DNA of 64,000 nt, taken from NCBI GenBank assembly GCA_020284085.1, contig JACEVL010001191.1, positions 166,001-230,000 on the forward strand, read 5' to 3'. This stretch comes from Aporrectodea caliginosa (taxonomy: Eukaryota; Annelida; Clitellata; Crassiclitellata; Lumbricidae). Each line of letters opens with the position of its first letter. Position 1 is the first letter of the stretch. Shown here piece by piece: positions 48,787 through 56,626 of this stretch. The notes beneath the pieces were generated by a model. The model saw nothing but the letters and a program-made list of their open reading frames with translations, was not told the origin of the DNA and did not search any database. The position numbers were made by a program, and so were the translations under genes.

Positions 48787-50097
48787 TTAGTACACCACGC
48801 TCATTTTCTGTCCATCCGATTGGAAATTTAACAACTTATCCGAAATTATAACCGCATAGGCCTGTGTCCCAGCAGCGACCGCCGCGTTAAAAAAAGCTTT
48901 GATTTGGATATCTACAACCGACGATTTCAGTTGTTCCGGCTGTTTACTAAGGTCGAATACCATGAGCGGGTATAGGTCTTTATAGTCGGCTGGGGTGATG
49001 TTACTTTGCGTAATCAGTTGATCCATTCCGTAGAATTTTTCGCTAAACGTCGCCGCGTCTCTGTAAGCTCTCGAAAATTTCTGGTTGGGGAATGATAGGT
49101 CATAGTCTACGGCTGGGTATCTCGCTTGATTCAACATCACGTACATGTTTTTGAGATTGCAATGATCGAAGATCGATGGGTTATGTAGTTGGCTGCCGCT
49201 GCGATTGGTTTGAAATCCGACGACTATCCACCTAGGTTTTTCCGGAGCCGTCTTGACGCTAAGACGCCAGCTAAAATTGGTCGATTCGGGAACTGTGATT
49301 GTATCGCATTGACGAGCGCGATAGGCAACTGGTAGCGACGCTTTCGATTGGATAGTTTTATATAACTGCATCTTTTCCATAAGCGATGGTATAACGGACG
49401 GCATAAACCACGAGATTTTCGTAACGTCAACTTTCCCAGCAATCGCTGCATCTGCAGGAGCATCTGCGCCTGCGACTCTAAAAATCGCATCGTCGTCCGA
49501 TTTACGAACCAGAGTTAGCGTGTGCTTCATTCCGAATACTATTTTATCGTAATCTTCGCAAAATCCGAAAATATGGCTAAGAGGAACTACGAAACTGAAT
49601 GTTCCTTTAGTAGTTGGTTTTTGAATAAGATACGCTTGACGTGCCGCGAAACCCGCATTATCCGCTATAACAGCGGTTGCGGCAGTGTCTTTACACCATA
49701 ATTGGTTGAGTCCTTGCGCTTTAGCGAAATCGTCCGGATATTTCAGCAAACCTAGCATCGTCGTTGCTTGACCCGGGTGATATATCGTTTCCATATCTTG
49801 ATTCGATAGCGAATACCCGATTTGACTGAAAAGGTGCATAAGCCCGTTGTTGGTGATGGCTACAGCGTTAGCATTAGCGTACGCCGCTCCATCTGCTGCT
49901 TTGATTAACCTACCTTCGATCAGCAAGTAAGACTCGGAGGGATGACAAAATAGATCGTTAGTTTCTATAGTTATGCGAATCTCACCGGCTGAGTTAAGAT
50001 TCGCTCTAGCTACTGGTTCAGATTCGAACCACTCATAGCTTTCGATTCCTTCGTCGACTGACGAGGCTTCTGTAAAGTTTAGAATATCCGATTGCAT
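48787..50097 (-). CDS. Major capsid protein candidate
   Basis: 436 residues, the largest element protein. The N-terminal part (IESYEWFESEPVARANLNSA, then FCHPSESYLLIEGRL) and the C-terminal part (NPSIFDHCNLKNMYVMLNQA, then VVDIQIKAFFNAAVAAGTQA) are strand-rich and without helices or membrane segments, compatible with a double jelly-roll. It belongs to a family I recognise as recurring next to packaging ATPases and penton-like proteins in animal virus-like elements. Assignment as MCP rests on size, context and secondary-structure impression. Intact; ATG start. Confidence 0.6.
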   Translation of the reverse strand: MQSDILNFTEASSVDEGIESYEWFESEPVARANLNSAGEIRITIETNDLFCHPSESYLLIEGRLIKAADGAAYANANAVAITNNGLMHLFSQIGYSLSNQDMETIYHPGQATTMLGLLKYPDDFAKAQGLNQLWCKDTAATAVIADNAGFAARQAYLIQKPTTKGTFSFVVPLSHIFGFCEDYDKIVFGMKHTLTLVRKSDDDAIFRVAGADAPADAAIAGKVDVTKISWFMPSVIPSLMEKMQLYKTIQSKASLPVAYRARQCDTITVPESTNFSWRLSVKTAPEKPRWIVVGFQTNRSGSQLHNPSIFDHCNLKNMYVMLNQARYPAVDYDLSFPNQKFSRAYRDAATFSEKFYGMDQLITQSNITPADYKDLYPLMVFDLSKQPEQLKSSVVDIQIKAFFNAAVAAGTQAYAVIISDKLLNFQSDGQKMSVVY

Positions 50098-50128
50098 TTT
50101 AATTACGAGAGATTATATTTTTAAGTAG

Positions 50129-50627
50129 TTATCGTGCGAGTTTTAAACCAGCCCCGTTGTTGAGATGTCTCACGAGATCTTGAATGGATACGGCATTCGA
50201 AGAAGACGAAGTTTTTCCTAGTCCGTAACCGGCTAGTATATTATTAATATTAGTTCCAGCGTTAAGCCCCACGCCGTTATCGATTAACCTCGCTAAGATA
50301 GCCGCATTCGCGTAAGTGCTGGTGGCATGTTTCAACCTCTCGATTTTCGACTGCGCGCGGTGACAGTACCGATGATGCTAACAGTTTAGCGGCGGCTTTA
50401 TCTACTAATCTTTTACCGGCTTCTACTGCGGTATTCTTCCCAACCTCTAGAGCTTTTTTACCCAACTCTTTCGCGGTATCTTTGCCTACGCTAAGAGCGG
50501 TTGAGGCGATTCGGTTAGCAACGCCTGATGTAAAGAGCCTCTTGAAAACTCCGGTAATAGTATCGAATATTCCAGCTCCTCCTATAACGTGTTGTTTCTT
50601 ATATCTTCTTTTAATAACGACTAGCAT
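50129..50627 (-). pseudogene. pVI-like minor virion protein gene with a frameshift
   Basis: The 5' frame starts at 50627 (ATG) with a basic N-terminus, then IGGAGIFDTITGVFKRLF and amphipathic Ala/Lys helices (SVGKDTAKELGKKALEVGKN), resembling adenovirus pVI/pX-type proteins; GGAG could be a protease-type site. Near 50350, in a CGCGCGC run, the frame is lost. The continuing sequence (RLIDNGVGLNAGTNINNILA, to the stop at 50129) is in a frame offset by one base. A two-base loss in the CG run or a one-base gain explains it. No ATG starts the second part. Confidence 0.6.
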
Positions 50628-50634
50628 TTTATAA

Positions 50635-51537
50635 TTATAACATTAAGTTTTTATACGAGTCTGTGTCTATAACCCCTTGTCTTTGCAGTTCATCGCATAT
50701 GCCGACTATTTCGTTTCTGACCCCCGTATTACCCGCCTGGAAACTAGCGATTCGTAGTGCTAACATTTCTACTAACGCATTCGGATCTTGCGGAAGAACT
50801 ACAACGCCTTCACCTGTTGAGGCCTTACCTTTCAGCCTCGAGAGCAATGGCTTAATGATTTTATTATATTTTTCACCTCTAGACGATCTGGGCTTGTTAG
50901 GATTTTTCTTCGTAAACAAGGCGCCCGTCGATATAAGAATCTCATCGTAATCTTTCCTATCATCACCGCCGAGTATCGATTCGTCTGGGTCCTTCATCGT
51001 CATCAATTCCCAAAGACCCGGAGTTCCCTTGTAGGTTTTATTACCCACTATCATATCATCTCCATCGAACGAGATTGGGCTGTCCCCGATGAAAAACTCC
51101 CCATCTTCAGAGCGTATTCCGAAGATCTTATCCGTCGTATTCTTCTTCGAGGTATATTCTTTTAAATATTTTATAGCGATATCGCCTAATTCCAAAGTTC
51201 TAATATCTACGGGATCATCCTCGAACGCTTCTATCGAAGGATATTGCGGAAACTGAATAGCTTTTATCGATGACGATATCGACGCGGGAAGCGCTTGTAG
51301 AGCGTTAGAAGTGGCTGCTGAGTTTTCCTTAATAGTAGATAACAAAGCGTTTTGTTCTTTCGATATCGCTGATTGCGAGTCGATGATTGGCTTATAATGC
51401 TTCGTTAATTCTCGCTGCATCCCTATATCACCTAATTTCTCAGATAGAAAGTTCTGTTGAATATTCTTCTTCGTTTTGAGAAAATCTGCGACGATTAAAT
51501 CTCTTTTTGCCGGATCGGTAATCTTTAGAAATGACAT
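50635..51537 (-). CDS. Conserved element protein, 300 aa, unknown function
   Basis: N-terminal helical region (residues 1-80, with QQNFLSEKLGDIGMQRELTK), then a conserved core near residues 135-180 (IFGIRSEDGEFFIGDS, then TYKGTPGLWELM), and a basic stretch around 215-235. I recognise the core as recurring in animal genomes beside capsid-type genes of such elements, but know no function. Stop overlaps the leader of the pVI-like gene by a few bases of spacing only. ATG start, intact. Confidence 0.6.
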   Translation of the reverse strand: MSFLKITDPAKRDLIVADFLKTKKNIQQNFLSEKLGDIGMQRELTKHYKPIIDSQSAISKEQNALLSTIKENSAATSNALQALPASISSSIKAIQFPQYPSIEAFEDDPVDIRTLELGDIAIKYLKEYTSKKNTTDKIFGIRSEDGEFFIGDSPISFDGDDMIVGNKTYKGTPGLWELMTMKDPDESILGGDDRKDYDEILISTGALFTKKNPNKPRSSRGEKYNKIIKPLLSRLKGKASTGEGVVVLPQDPNALVEMLALRIASFQAGNTGVRNEIVGICDELQRQGVIDTDSYKNLML

Positions 51538-51636
51538 TACGTTTTAAAATAATAGTATAATGTTTTTAAAACGTAATTGATTTTACGTTTTTACGTTTTA
51601 TAATCTTACGTTTTACGTTTTTACGTTTTACGTTTT
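51538..51636. repeat. TACGTTTT repeat cluster between element genes
   Basis: Seven direct and one inverted ACGTTTT within 100 bp, with spacing of 7-8 bases in the right part. It overlaps the last codons of the 198-aa gene and precedes the 300-aa gene. Confidence 0.85.
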
Positions 51637-52224
51637 CACCGATTTATCACCCACGTTCTTAAACGACTCGGTCATAGTTTCTCGAATTCCTGGTTCTTTG
51701 TCTATACTAACTTTTGTCTCGCTTCTGATCTCTTCTTTCATTTCATTGAATTTCCCGAGTTCGTTTTGAATAAGCGAATATTCCTGGTCTGAAATATAAT
51801 CGTCTTCTAAGGCTTTCGAAACGTAGTCGCTTATCATGCTAAGTTTTACCTCGGCTAGCGTTTTGATCCGTCTATGCTTCTCCGCTTTTAGCGAGAGCTT
51901 TCTGTTGACAACACGCCCGACCGCGCTGAACACTCCAGCTCCAACACCCACTGCTTGTAGAGCTACAGCTACCGGTGCCGCGACTATCGTTGACATAATC
52001 GCAATTGCTGAAGCTGTTGAACCTAACGCGACAAGAGCAGATATACCATCTACTACGTTAATAATCCTAACGCCTTTACGATACTTCGTGTTTAGGACCG
52101 CTCTTTTATCACGTTCTGTTTCTATATCTTTTTGAATTTCTGCGATCTTCGCGAGCCGGTAAGCGTGGGCGCCTCCTTCAACCGCGTCCGTTTTCATTTT
52201 AATTGTTGTATTTCCTGGTGGCAT
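51628..52224 (-). CDS. Conserved element membrane-type protein, 198 aa
   Basis: Residues 20-50 are charged helix (EIQKDIETERDKRAVLNTKY). Residues 53-107 form two to three hydrophobic segments (ALVALGSTASAIAIMSTIVA, APVAVALQAVGVGAGVFSAV), followed by a basic stretch and an amphipathic tail (DYISDQEYSLIQNELGKFNE). It could be a membrane-active minor virion protein. The family recurs in animal virus-like elements. Function unknown; intact. Confidence 0.6.
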   Translation of the reverse strand: MPPGNTTIKMKTDAVEGGAHAYRLAKIAEIQKDIETERDKRAVLNTKYRKGVRIINVVDGISALVALGSTASAIAIMSTIVAAPVAVALQAVGVGAGVFSAVGRVVNRKLSLKAEKHRRIKTLAEVKLSMISDYVSKALEDDYISDQEYSLIQNELGKFNEMKEEIRSETKVSIDKEPGIRETMTESFKNVGDKSVKT

Positions 52225-52232
52225 CTTTTTTT

Positions 52233-52673
52233 TTAATTCGGCAATATAATTTTAAAATCAACACTCCTACTGCGAACGGTATGAGCGACTAAGCATAACG
52301 AATCTCCTTCGTTTATGACAACTTCCGAATCGGAATCGTTTAAAATTGTAATGACGATGTCTTCGGTATTTTTAGAAACAACATCGTCTTGTAGTCCGCA
52401 AGCGCTCGCCTGTATTTCCTGTTTGAGCTGCACTTTACACCATCCTCTTATCATTCGAACTCCTAGACCGAGCTTAAGCGTTTCAGTTTCTCTCGGATTA
52501 ATCGTTATCGTTCGTTGAGTAAAAATCTCATATACTTGACAGCCTGGGTGCTTTACGGGTTTGTGAGCCACTTCATTCTTAGGTAACCACTCTACCGGGT
52601 TTATTGGAAAGTTTTTCGAACGAACGGGTTTCGTACCAAACTTGTGCATCGGTCCTATCCAGTTTCGAGACAT
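52233..52673 (-). CDS. dUTPase-fold-like protein, 146 aa
   Basis: The middle and end follow the trimeric dUTPase order: ITINPRETETLKLGLGVRMI (motif 1 region), a hydrophobic strand, EDIVITILNDSDSEVVINEG, then DSLCLVAH in place of GDRIAQLV. The catalytic motif 3 (G-V-I-D-x-x-Y) is not recognisable and the P-loop-like motif 5 is absent, so an enzymatic role is doubtful. A structural or decoy role is possible. ATG start directly after CTATTTATAAA. Confidence 0.5.
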   Translation of the reverse strand: MSRNWIGPMHKFGTKPVRSKNFPINPVEWLPKNEVAHKPVKHPGCQVYEIFTQRTITINPRETETLKLGLGVRMIRGWCKVQLKQEIQASACGLQDDVVSKNTEDIVITILNDSDSEVVINEGDSLCLVAHTVRSRSVDFKIILPN

Positions 52674-52701
52674 TTTATAAATAGGATATAAAAGTTTTAA
52701 A

Positions 52702-53313
52702 TTATAGCAGCCACCCGAGAATCGGAATGTTTGAAAATGGAGAATTAGGTCCGAGTATAAGCCCTTTACCAGTTTTCATAAACAACCCTTTACCAGTTTT
52801 CATATAGAGACCATCTCCTTGACCATCTAATCCAGATCCCCTCCACGGTTTTAGGTAAAGACCTTCTCCTTGTCGAACTATCTTGGCGTTTCTGTCTCCT
52901 CTTCTGATGTATATCACGCCTCCGGATCCGCTAATTTTATCGATGACTTTCGAAGCAGCTGCAGAGCCTACACCGGCTAAAGCTCCAGTCGCGAGACCTG
53001 GTAGTACTTTGGAAAGAAGGAATTTTCCAGCCGTTGCTAGAAACGGTAGAATAGCACCGATGAATCCTCCTTCGACTTTAGCATTATGAACTAACTGCGT
53101 TTTACTCATTTTGATAGTTACGCCCTTCCCATTCTCATTCGCTTTAATCATCTTGTTAATTTGCGCTTGAGTTAGAGCTAATACGTGTTCTCCCGACAGA
53201 TCATCGTGAGACAGTCTAATACTCACGCTATCACACCTCGCTTCGAGCGCTCTTTTAATTTTGTCTTTCTGTCCTTCTGAAATATTAACGTATACATTCG
53301 TGTACCGACTCAT
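52702..53313 (-). CDS. Conserved element protein with hydrophobic helix and GLYxK repeats, 203 aa
   Basis: N-terminus YTNVYVNISEGQKDKIKRAL, then a lysine-rich strand with MSKTQLVHN. Residues 80-120 are hydrophobic (GGFIGAILPFLATAGKFLLS, then a Gly/Ala-rich helix). Residues 150-190 have Gly-rich repeats (GEGLYLKP, GDGLYMKT, GKGLFMKT, GKGLILGP). The C-terminus is PFSNIPILGWLL. Composition and position suggest a minor capsid or membrane-lytic peptide precursor. The family recurs widely in animal virus-like elements. Intact. Confidence 0.6.
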   Translation of the reverse strand: MSRYTNVYVNISEGQKDKIKRALEARCDSVSIRLSHDDLSGEHVLALTQAQINKMIKANENGKGVTIKMSKTQLVHNAKVEGGFIGAILPFLATAGKFLLSKVLPGLATGALAGVGSAAASKVIDKISGSGGVIYIRRGDRNAKIVRQGEGLYLKPWRGSGLDGQGDGLYMKTGKGLFMKTGKGLILGPNSPFSNIPILGWLL

Positions 53314-53347
53314 TTTATATATAACTAAGATAAACTTTTAATAGTAC

Positions 53348-54163
53348 TCACACTTCTCTGATGTGAAATCTAATCGATAATTCTTCTCCTCTAAGGTTAA
53401 CCAGCTTTCCATTTTGGTCGGTAAGCTTCGTCTCCATCGATGAAATCGTGCTCAGCGTGACTGGAAGATACACCAAATTAGTGGGTACTTCGATAATTTT
53501 GTAACCAGGTCCCACGTTAGGAAAAAACGAATATATCACGTTCGTCGTCGATCCGTTGGTATACGAGGCCCCGATTATATCGCTCATTACTCTCAAACTG
53601 GTTACGTTCATTATGTTTACTATTTGTTCGGATTCGTTATACCCCTCCGAATATGTCCGGCGATTGAAACCTAGGACCGTTCTAATCGAGTTGTCCGATG
53701 TAAAATCAACTTTATAATTCGGCGCAATAGTTAGCACGGATTTTAACGTATTACTATTTGGTTCTATCGAAATATTAGGTTGTGCGTCGGCATCATTATA
53801 ATGCCCACGCTCTTTCATGATTCTCTGCAGGTAATCGTTTACATCTGTAATTTCATAACACCCCTCAGGAATGAATACATCAAACCATTCATGGTCTCTG
53901 GTTTCAGCCGATATTCTATCGGTGTCGGGTGTATATCTGAAATGGTTGTTTGTTGCGCTAATATTCGGAAAACTAAAATAAGTCTCTAGATTCAAAAGAC
54001 ACATTTCATACTTTTTACTCGCGTCCAGTTCGATTAGCGGATTAAACTGAGTCCTAATCTTCGCGTTCTTTTTACTCACCAAAATATAGAACGACGATTT
54101 TGGACTCGTGTTACGTTCCACCTTTTCCATAATAGTCGACAGCTTTTCGAGAGCAGATTCCAT
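53348..54163 (-). CDS. Penton-like minor capsid protein, 271 aa
   Basis: Strand-rich protein with conserved blocks LDASKKYEMCLLNLETYFSF, IPEGCYEITDVNDYLQ, NSNTLKSVLTI, VLGFNRRTYSEGY and IEVPTNLVYLPVT. It lies between the ATPase and the capsid block, the usual position of penton-type genes. I recognise the family as the smaller jelly-roll-type partner of the 436-aa protein in these elements. No membrane segment or signal. ATG start after TATATAAAAAGA; intact. Confidence 0.55.
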   Translation of the reverse strand: MESALEKLSTIMEKVERNTSPKSSFYILVSKKNAKIRTQFNPLIELDASKKYEMCLLNLETYFSFPNISATNNHFRYTPDTDRISAETRDHEWFDVFIPEGCYEITDVNDYLQRIMKERGHYNDADAQPNISIEPNSNTLKSVLTIAPNYKVDFTSDNSIRTVLGFNRRTYSEGYNESEQIVNIMNVTSLRVMSDIIGASYTNGSTTNVIYSFFPNVGPGYKIIEVPTNLVYLPVTLSTISSMETKLTDQNGKLVNLRGEELSIRFHIREV

Positions 54164-54189
54164 TCTTTTTATATAATGAGATTATTATT

Positions 54190-54978
54190 TTAAATAGTCG
54201 TCGGTATGTAGAATTCATCGAATCCACATCTATACTTTCCTTTGTTTTTATTGCTAGTTGAATCGATTACTAGGAATCCGTGAGGACGTTTCCAAACAGT
54301 TTTGCATAGTTTTCTAAATTCTTCCTTAGGCATGTCCTTACCTACATGATCGTTATAGATATGATTAATATTTCTCTGGTCTTGAGGAAATAAACAGATA
54401 AAATTTGCGTTCTCTCTTATGGTTTGTCGAGGTAGTTTGAAATAATTTTGGGCGAGGTAGAAGCAGTCAACGTTGCTATGCCTTCCTCGGATGTAGTACG
54501 ATTCACATTTGTGCTGCTTTTCTAACTGAAGATCGTCAAAGATCATCAAGTTCTTCTTCTCACGATTCAAATCTCTAGGATCGGGCACGTCTTCGGAACT
54601 TTCAAAAAACTGGCAGTTCATGTCGGTTTTCTCATTCAATTGTTTAGCCATTTCCTCAACTATAACTGCTGGTGAAATATTTTGTCTCATGATCTCGTCT
54701 TGGCAATCGAATAACCCGACTATGGATTGTTTAGGTAATTTTTCTTCGAGTGCTTTTTTTAGTATTCTATACTCTGGTTGAAAGAGAGATCTTCCGAATA
54801 CCTGTAGGTTATCGTAGTCTAACCATTCAGGTCTTAAGAGTAAATTCAGTAGTAAAGTCGTCTTCCCACAACCAGATTTCCCTACGATTAAACCTCTTAT
54901 ACTTCTAGGTAATAGCGGGTTATTTAATCTTTTCGATGCGTTTTCGTTCCACGATAAATCCTTAACTTCCATAGTCAT
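54190..54978 (-). CDS. DNA-packaging ATPase, FtsK/HerA type
   Basis: 262 residues from the ATG at 54978. Walker A is GKSGCGKT at residues 33-40; Walker B is NLMIFDD at about 143-149. The frame is open 57 codons further upstream, but that stretch overlaps the divergent PLA2 gene and has no conserved features, so 54978 is preferred. The motif pattern and size match the A32-like genome-packaging ATPases of Polintons, virophages and adintoviruses, which pump DNA into preformed capsids. Intact catalytic motifs. Confidence 0.8.
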   Translation of the reverse strand: MTMEVKDLSWNENASKRLNNPLLPRSIRGLIVGKSGCGKTTLLLNLLLRPEWLDYDNLQVFGRSLFQPEYRILKKALEEKLPKQSIVGLFDCQDEIMRQNISPAVIVEEMAKQLNEKTDMNCQFFESSEDVPDPRDLNREKKNLMIFDDLQLEKQHKCESYYIRGRHSNVDCFYLAQNYFKLPRQTIRENANFICLFPQDQRNINHIYNDHVGKDMPKEEFRKLCKTVWKRPHGFLVIDSTSNKNKGKYRCGFDEFYIPTTI

Positions 54979-55011
54979 TTTAATATAAATGTTTTTGTAT
55001 TTAAAATAACG
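54979..55011. promoter_or_regulatory. Divergent 33-bp promoter between ATPase and PLA2 genes
   Basis: Pure A/T-rich DNA (AATATAAATG on one side, TTTAAAATAACG on the other). It must serve both genes if each has its own start. Confidence 0.45.
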
Positions 55012-55527
55012 ATGTATTGCGTAAAGTGTAAGAGAAAAACCGAAACGAAAGATATTCAGAACGTCGTCAGTAAAAATAATAGGCCTATGCTTCGAGGCGT
55101 ATGCGCTGTATGTGGAACTACTAAAACTCAATTCGTGAAAGCAGCACAAGGAGGCGACCTTGTCAGTGCTCTAAATTCGGTTACAAGCGGCATCAAGTTG
55201 CCTTGGGCTAAATTCCCAGGAGAAATGCATTTACCTGGACACTCATTTACGGGACCAGGAACTAGGCTAGATTTGAGACTTAATCCCGATGGCACACCGA
55301 AAGAGTGGTCTAAACCCGTTGACAGAGTAGATAATGCGGCTTATATTCACGATTTAGCTTACAATCAATACTCCGATACGGCTAATAGGAATGTAGCTGA
55401 TAGAACTATGATTAATGCTTTGAATAATATTTCTAATCCAAGCTTACGAGAACGAATAGAGAGGAGTTTAGTTAAACCTATATTATCAGCTAAATCGAGT
55501 TTGGGATTAGGTTTAAAAAAAGCTTAA
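55012..55527 (+). CDS. Zinc-ribbon plus parvovirus-type phospholipase A2 protein
   Basis: 171 residues. Cys3, Cys6, Cys31 and Cys34 form a zinc ribbon (YCVKCK, CAVCG). Residues 75-117 match the secreted-PLA2 domain of parvovirus VP1: calcium loop FTGPG (79-83), then the catalytic dyad His113-Asp114 in YIHDLAY with Tyr117. Such domains help capsids breach endosomal membranes, and PLA2 is known in adintovirus-type elements. The last codons contain the heptamer TTTAAAA (55512-55518) in the phase needed for -1 slippage into the integrase frame. Intact. Confidence 0.75.
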   Translation: MYCVKCKRKTETKDIQNVVSKNNRPMLRGVCAVCGTTKTQFVKAAQGGDLVSALNSVTSGIKLPWAKFPGEMHLPGHSFTGPGTRLDLRLNPDGTPKEWSKPVDRVDNAAYIHDLAYNQYSDTANRNVADRTMINALNNISNPSLRERIERSLVKPILSAKSSLGLGLKKA

Positions 55528-55529
55528 AA

Positions 55530-56438
55530 TGGACTGACCAACTAGCGGATGAATTGCATAAACCCGTAGTAAGGCATTTTAGAAAAAGGAAGGTGTACGT
55601 CGGGGGTATAGATGACATTTGGGCAGCTGATCTGATCGATATGCAGGCGTTCGCTAAAGATAACGATAACGTGAAATACTTGTTAACGGTTATAGATGTA
55701 TTTTCAAAGTATGGTTGGATCGTGCCACTACATGATAAGAGCGGAAAATCTACGGCTAGTGGTTTCTTGAAAATATTAAAGAGTGGAAGAAAACCGGGTA
55801 AAGTATGGGTTGATAAAGGAAAAGAATTTTATAATAAGGATGTAAAGAATTTAGTTGAGTTGTATTCCACTGAAAATGAGGAGAAATCCTGTGTTATTGA
55901 GAGATGGAATCGAACGATGAGGGATAGAATGTTTAAGTATTTTACAGCTAATTCAACTCGAAGATATATTAATGTATTAGATGAAATGGTTAGTAATTAT
56001 AATAACGTGAGACATTCTTCTATAAAAATGACTCCCTCTAAAGCGAGCCTGAAAATTAATGAAAAGACTGTATGGATGAATTTATACGGTGATGAAATTT
56101 CAGAACCCATTAAGCCTATGTTCTCGGTAGGTGATAAAGTTAGAATAACGAAGAAAAAGACTACATTTGAAAAAGGATACACGGCGAGATGGTCTGAAGA
56201 GGTGTTTACCGTGTCTGGAGTTCAATACACTGATCCTCCAACATATAAGATTAAAGATTATAACGGAGAAGAAATTCAGGGGTCATTCTACGAGCAAGAG
56301 CTACAGAAGACGACTCAAGAATTATATAGGATTGAAAAAGTGATTAGAAAACGCGGAAAGAAATCTTTGGTTAAATGGCTTGGTTATCCTGAGTCCTTTA
56401 ATTCGTGGGTCAATAACGAAGACTTAACGACCGTGTGA
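55530..56438 (+). CDS. Retroviral-type integrase with C-terminal chromodomain, no ATG
   Basis: The open frame begins after a stop at 55491 and has no ATG before the conserved start WTDQLADELHKPV at 55530. The core has the acid residues of a DDE integrase: Asp in WAADLID, Asp in WVDKGKEFYN and Glu in CVIERWNRT. The last two are only about 28 residues apart instead of about 35, so a short in-frame deletion is likely. The C-terminal 40 residues (LYRIEKVIRKRGK...LVKWLGYPESFNSW) are a chromodomain. The frame is -1 relative to the PLA2 gene. Either a frameshift fusion or loss of the start codon; activity is doubtful. Confidence 0.8.
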   Translation, partial: WTDQLADELHKPVVRHFRKRKVYVGGIDDIWAADLIDMQAFAKDNDNVKYLLTVIDVFSKYGWIVPLHDKSGKSTASGFLKILKSGRKPGKVWVDKGKEFYNKDVKNLVELYSTENEEKSCVIERWNRTMRDRMFKYFTANSTRRYINVLDEMVSNYNNVRHSSIKMTPSKASLKINEKTVWMNLYGDEISEPIKPMFSVGDKVRITKKKTTFEKGYTARWSEEVFTVSGVQYTDPPTYKIKDYNGEEIQGSFYEQELQKTTQELYRIEKVIRKRGKKSLVKWLGYPESFNSWVNNEDLTTV

Positions 56439-56626
56439 CGGCTCATCATCGAGACTGACGACTGATCGAAACTGTTGGGAACTTTCGCGCGCGATGACTC
56501 ATCGATCGATACCTTGATTTCCGATATTTCGATCGATGAGTCATAGCGAGAACTTGGGTATTATATATAAATGTGGTTTCTTATAGGTTCAATTTGTAAT
56601 AGGTCCTCGTTGGTGAGAGCCTGTCG
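56439..56626 (+). promoter_or_regulatory. Hairpin plus TATA region upstream of the trefoil ORF
   Basis: 56494-56509 and 56529-56544 are perfect 16-bp inverted arms (ATGACTCATCGATCGA) with a 19-base loop. Each arm holds TGACTCA, the AP-1 consensus. A TATATATAA box is at 56562-56570, and the ATG of the trefoil ORF follows 57 bases later. The layout is that of a compact promoter; function is inference. Confidence 0.6.

Larger units (their letters stand above)
47551..56560. mobile_element. Polinton/Maverick-like integrated virus-like element
   Basis: Twelve tightly packed intron-less genes. Fibre-like, PLA2 and integrase genes are on the + strand at the two ends, with a block of nine minus-strand genes for capsid and packaging between. 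The combination of packaging ATPase, capsid proteins, PLA2 and chromodomain integrase is that of Polintons and adintoviruses. Replication genes (PolB) and the adenovirus-type protease are not present, and I could not find terminal inverted repeats or a target duplication. The edges given are therefore the limits of element-type coding and flanking sequence. Most frames are intact; the copy is young but decaying. Confidence 0.8.

Noticed and set aside
54979..55149. N-terminal extension of the packaging ATPase
   Set aside because: It overlaps the divergent PLA2 gene and shows no conserved feature; the ATG at 54978 follows an A/T box like its neighbours.
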